From: DASWED01 sp036394995
GTDB taxonomy: Bacteria; Actinomycetota; UBA4738; JACQTL01
Length of the DNA: 62,601 nucleotides
Reading direction: 5' to 3'
NCBI GenBank assembly: GCA_036394995.1
Contig: DASWED010000120.1
Location: forward strand, 1-62,601
Below the pieces are notes generated by a model, which was not told where the DNA came from, ran no database searches, and worked only from the letters and a program-made list of their open reading frames with translations. Within the stretch, counting starts at the first letter, position 1, and every line of letters begins with the position of its first letter. The translations under genes were made by a program, and so were the position numbers. This document shows positions 60,240 through 62,601 of this stretch, piece after piece.

Positions 60240-61189
60240 TGGGCACGAAGACGGCCGTCGTGGCGATCGGCGGGAACTCGCTGATCAAGGACAAGGAGCA
60301 CCAGTCCGTCCGGGACCAGTACATCGCCGCGGGCGAGACGTGCTGGCACATCGCGTCGATGATCTCCGACGGGTGGAACGTGGCCATCGGCCACGGGAAC
60401 GGACCGCAGGTGGGGTTCATCCTCCGGCGGTCCGAGCTCGCCGCCCACGAGCTGCACGAGGTGCCGCTCGACGTGTGCGGGGCGGACAGCCAGGGCGCCA
60501 TCGGCTACGCGCTCCAGCAGAACCTCTACAACGACTTCGCGCGGCTCGGTCTCGACAAGTCCGCCGTGACCGTGGTCACGCAGGTGGAGGTCCCCGCCGA
60601 CGACCCCGGGTTCCAGAAGCCCTCGAAGCCCATCGGCTCCTACATGGACGAGGCCCGGGCGAAGGAGCGTCAGGAGAAGGACGGCTGGGCCGTGATGGAG
60701 GACGCCGGGCGCGGGTGGCGCCGCGTGGTGGCCTCGCCGGAGCCGATCCGGATCGTCGAGGAGGCCGCGGTGAAGGACCTGGTCGCCGCCGGGTTCGTGG
60801 TGATCACGGTGGGCGGCGGCGGCATCCCGGTGGTCCGCGACGCCGACGGCAACCTGGTGGGCGTGGCGGCGGTGATCGACAAGGACCTGGCCTCGTCCCT
60901 GCTGGCGCGGGTGCTCGGCGCGGAGCTGTTCATGATCTCGACGGCGGTGGAGAAGGTGGCGCTGCGGTTCGGCACGCCGGAACAGGAGTGGATCGACCGG
61001 ATGACCGTGTCGCAGGCGAAGCGGTACCTGGCCGAGGGGACGCACTTCGCGGCCGGCTCCATGGCCCCCAAGATCGACGCCGCCCTCCGCTACGTGGAGG
61101 CCACCGGCGGCACGGCCGTCATCACCGACCCCCAGAACGTCGAACGCGCCCTGGCCGGCGAGACCGGCACGAAGATCGTCCCCGACTAG
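60239..61189 (+). CDS. carbamate kinase
   Basis: A 316-residue amino-acid-kinase-fold enzyme that makes ATP from carbamoyl phosphate and ADP, or the reverse. Signature stretches are VAIGGNSLIKDKEH, IGHGNGPQVGFILRRSELA, VITVGGGGIPVVRD, IDKDLASSLLARVLGAELFM, and FAAGSMAPKIDAALRYVEAT. It resembles ArcC and YqeA; YqeA is the kinase of the enterobacterial purine cluster. With two carbamoyltransferases in the same locus it would recover energy from carbamoylated ring fragments. Its ATG overlaps the membrane peptide stop. Confidence 0.9.
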   Translation: MGTKTAVVAIGGNSLIKDKEHQSVRDQYIAAGETCWHIASMISDGWNVAIGHGNGPQVGFILRRSELAAHELHEVPLDVCGADSQGAIGYALQQNLYNDFARLGLDKSAVTVVTQVEVPADDPGFQKPSKPIGSYMDEARAKERQEKDGWAVMEDAGRGWRRVVASPEPIRIVEEAAVKDLVAAGFVVITVGGGGIPVVRDADGNLVGVAAVIDKDLASSLLARVLGAELFMISTAVEKVALRFGTPEQEWIDRMTVSQAKRYLAEGTHFAAGSMAPKIDAALRYVEATGGTAVITDPQNVERALAGETGTKIVPD

Positions 61190-61214
61190 AGTCCGACAGA
61201 GAGGGGAGGACGCC

Positions 61215-62084
61215 ATGGCCCGCACGGTCGTCGAACGTCCCGCGGCGACACTCGGGCCGCCCCGACAGCGGCGCCTCGATCTGTGGATCGCGATGTCTGC
61301 CGCGGTGTTCGTCGTGGCCGAACTGCTTCCGTGGCAGCGCGAGTGCATCCGTCACGACATCTCGGGGGTGGAGGTCGCCGGCTGCTTCACGGTTCGCGGG
61401 TGGCAGGGGAATGCAGCGCTGTTGGGGATGCTGGCGACTCTCGGCGCGCTGGTCCTCATCGGTGTCGTCCTTCGTCGGCGCGGGGGGGCGGGGGTCGGGT
61501 CGCGGCTCGTGGACTGGATGGTCCTCTCGGTGTTCGTGACGAGCGCTGCGCTGAAGTGGCTGTTCACCCTAGGGGCCGTATCCACAGTGGGCTGCTGGAT
61601 CGGCGGGCTGGCCGTGGCGGTTGCGGTCGTCGCCGTCGGGCGGACGGCGCGCGTGCGATGGCGGGAGGGGACGGTCGAACCGGAGGACGGGGCGCATCAG
61701 CCGGATGGGCCGCCGGTCCGGGCCGTTCGGCCGGGGCGCCTCGGGACGGCGCTCGCCGCCCTCGTGCCGGCGGCGCTGATCCTGGGAGCGGCGATCCCGT
61801 ACCAGGCCACCGGGCTCGGCAGGTGGGGTGGGCCGCTCGCGATCGGGTCCTTCAGCGAGTCCGGCGGCGCCTCCGCGGGTGTGCTCGCTCCGGTCGGCCG
61901 AACCGTGGGGGCGAACGCGGCGACGTGGATCCGAAACTGGGACGACGTGCTGGACTTGGGCGAGGCGGCATCCACCATCGCGTTCCCCGACGGCCGGCAC
62001 GGCATCATCGTGGGTCTCAGCACTGACCGTGTGCTCCACAGCGCCGATGCCGGCGCCACGTGGAGGATGATCGTCCCGGGCTGA
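61215..62084 (+). CDS. five-span membrane protein with a single C-terminal BNR box
   Basis: A 289-residue protein with about five hydrophobic helices (for example AMSAAVFVVAELLPW, LLGMLATLGALVLIGVV, VDWMVLSVFVTSAALKW). An outside segment follows, ending in GIIVGLSTDRVLHSADAGAT and WRMIVPG. SADAGATW is a BNR/Asp-box as in sialidase-like beta-propellers, which need several repeats; here only one is present before the stop, so the protein may be truncated or may pair with another chain. GGGAGG precedes the ATG, 25 bases after the carbamate kinase. Function unknown. Confidence 0.55.
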   Translation: MARTVVERPAATLGPPRQRRLDLWIAMSAAVFVVAELLPWQRECIRHDISGVEVAGCFTVRGWQGNAALLGMLATLGALVLIGVVLRRRGGAGVGSRLVDWMVLSVFVTSAALKWLFTLGAVSTVGCWIGGLAVAVAVVAVGRTARVRWREGTVEPEDGAHQPDGPPVRAVRPGRLGTALAALVPAALILGAAIPYQATGLGRWGGPLAIGSFSESGGASAGVLAPVGRTVGANAATWIRNWDDVLDLGEAASTIAFPDGRHGIIVGLSTDRVLHSADAGATWRMIVPG

Positions 62085-62105
62085 TTCCCTATCGGGGATC
62101 GCTTG

Positions 62106-62601
62106 TCAAGTAGGCCTCACCTCCTCGCTTGACGAGGAGCCGACGGTCACCGACGATCCGGTGGGGAAGGTCGCCTCGTAGCCACGCTTCGAGCGCGAGC
62201 GTGCATGTCCCACGAGGACTTGGTGAGGGACCTTCCCCACGTTCTTGTTCCGCCGGCGCCGCCGGACCTCCTCGGGCACCGTCCACTGCTCGGCGATGAT
62301 GGCCTTGGCCTCCGCCTTGCTCACGGGACGACCGTCGACGCCGCACACGACGTACGGTGTCCCACGGACCATGACGGCCCAGCCCCGCTCCCCGAGGTGC
62401 GCCGCCACCACGCACAGGGCCTTGATGTGGGTCGCCCCCGCTCCACCATCTGGACCTAGTAGATCCGGGCGAGCTGGGGATCCTGGGCCCTGGCGGTGTC
62501 CGCCGAGTGAAGGAGCTGGGTCCGGAGCATCGACGGTCCGGCCCTCGACATGGGCTGGCCCTTGCGGTCGGACTCCACGGTGAGCCGGTCGCAGGCCCGG
62601 A
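62106..62601 (-). pseudogene. decayed IS110-like transposase, C-terminal part
   Basis: The minus strand encodes the end of an IS110-type transposase broken by mutation. From the window edge one frame reads VESDRKGQPMSRAGPSMLR, QLLHSADTARAQDPQLARIY, then TAG (62458-62456) and VQMVERG. It must then shift by one base in the run of Gs near 62435 to continue THIKALCVVAAHLGERGWAV, MVRGTPYVVCGVDGRPVSK and QWTVPEEVRRRRRNKN. An in-frame stop plus a frameshift means the element is inactive. The N-terminal half with the catalytic residues is outside the window. The family call rests on remembered C-terminal patterns. Confidence 0.65.

Overview
The window looks like one piece of chromosome from a high-GC Actinomycetota, probably an uncultured, deep-branching lineage. 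The evidence is strong G/C bias at third codon positions, a bacterial proteasome activator ending in GQYL, an F420/luciferase-type oxidoreductase, many GTG starts, and repeated -10 boxes (TANNNT) placed 6-11 bases before start codons, which is the actinobacterial leaderless pattern. Coding density is very high. No stretch over about 300 bases lacks a gene. I see no rRNA and no CRISPR.

Layout. 1-5526 (minus): thrB (cut by the window edge), thrC, hom, a possible 34-residue peptide, a GNAT acetyltransferase and argS, which carries an in-frame TAG near its start. A tRNA-Arg(CCG) diverges from argS. 5687-11088 (minus): a two-gene surface module, a collagen-like protein followed by a 1567-residue secreted SGNH-hydrolase/beta-helix protein. 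11317-18643: YjbR-like protein, alpha/beta hydrolase, quinone oxidoreductase, CASTOR/POLLUX-type channel, dodecin, a small membrane pair and DacB. 18721-23836 (plus): a leucine/isovalerate degradation operon (carboxyltransferase, enoyl-CoA hydratase, HMG-CoA lyase, biotin carboxylase). 23900-26606: bicupin, a split ThDP decarboxylase of ComDE type, and a cyclase-family hydrolase. 26660-34521: LOG protein, phospholipase D-like protein, secreted S15-type peptidase, acyl-CoA synthetase, M20 peptidase, Bpa and a poly-Gly membrane protein. 34581-39592 (minus): SGNH hydrolase and a potA-potD-potB-potC polyamine ABC transporter. 39656-42417: divergent pyrD/pyrE and an MFS transporter. 42619-43503: a degraded patch with a truncated HNH protein and an unrecognised ORF. 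43483-44740: a metzincin-like protein and a membrane protein.

The most interesting region is 44797-61189, two divergent operons that share a 179-base control region. The minus arm encodes a fused xanthine-dehydrogenase-type molybdoenzyme, SsnA, a luciferase-like oxidoreductase, a three-subunit molybdenum hydroxylase, an 8-oxoguanine-deaminase-like amidohydrolase and a YgeW-like knotted carbamoyltransferase. The plus arm encodes two fold-type II PLP enzymes, a second carbamoyltransferase, a 32-residue membrane peptide and a carbamate kinase. Together this resembles the ygeW-ygeX-ssnA-xdhD-yqeA purine/urate catabolic cluster of enterobacteria and clostridia. A plausible job is opening purine-derived rings and recovering ATP from carbamoyl phosphate. 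The inserted F420-type enzyme, the doubled molybdoenzymes and the membrane peptide may make it a new variant.

The window ends in a membrane protein with one BNR box and the decayed C-terminus of an IS110-like transposase. Functions are inferred from motifs and remembered family features. No database search was run.
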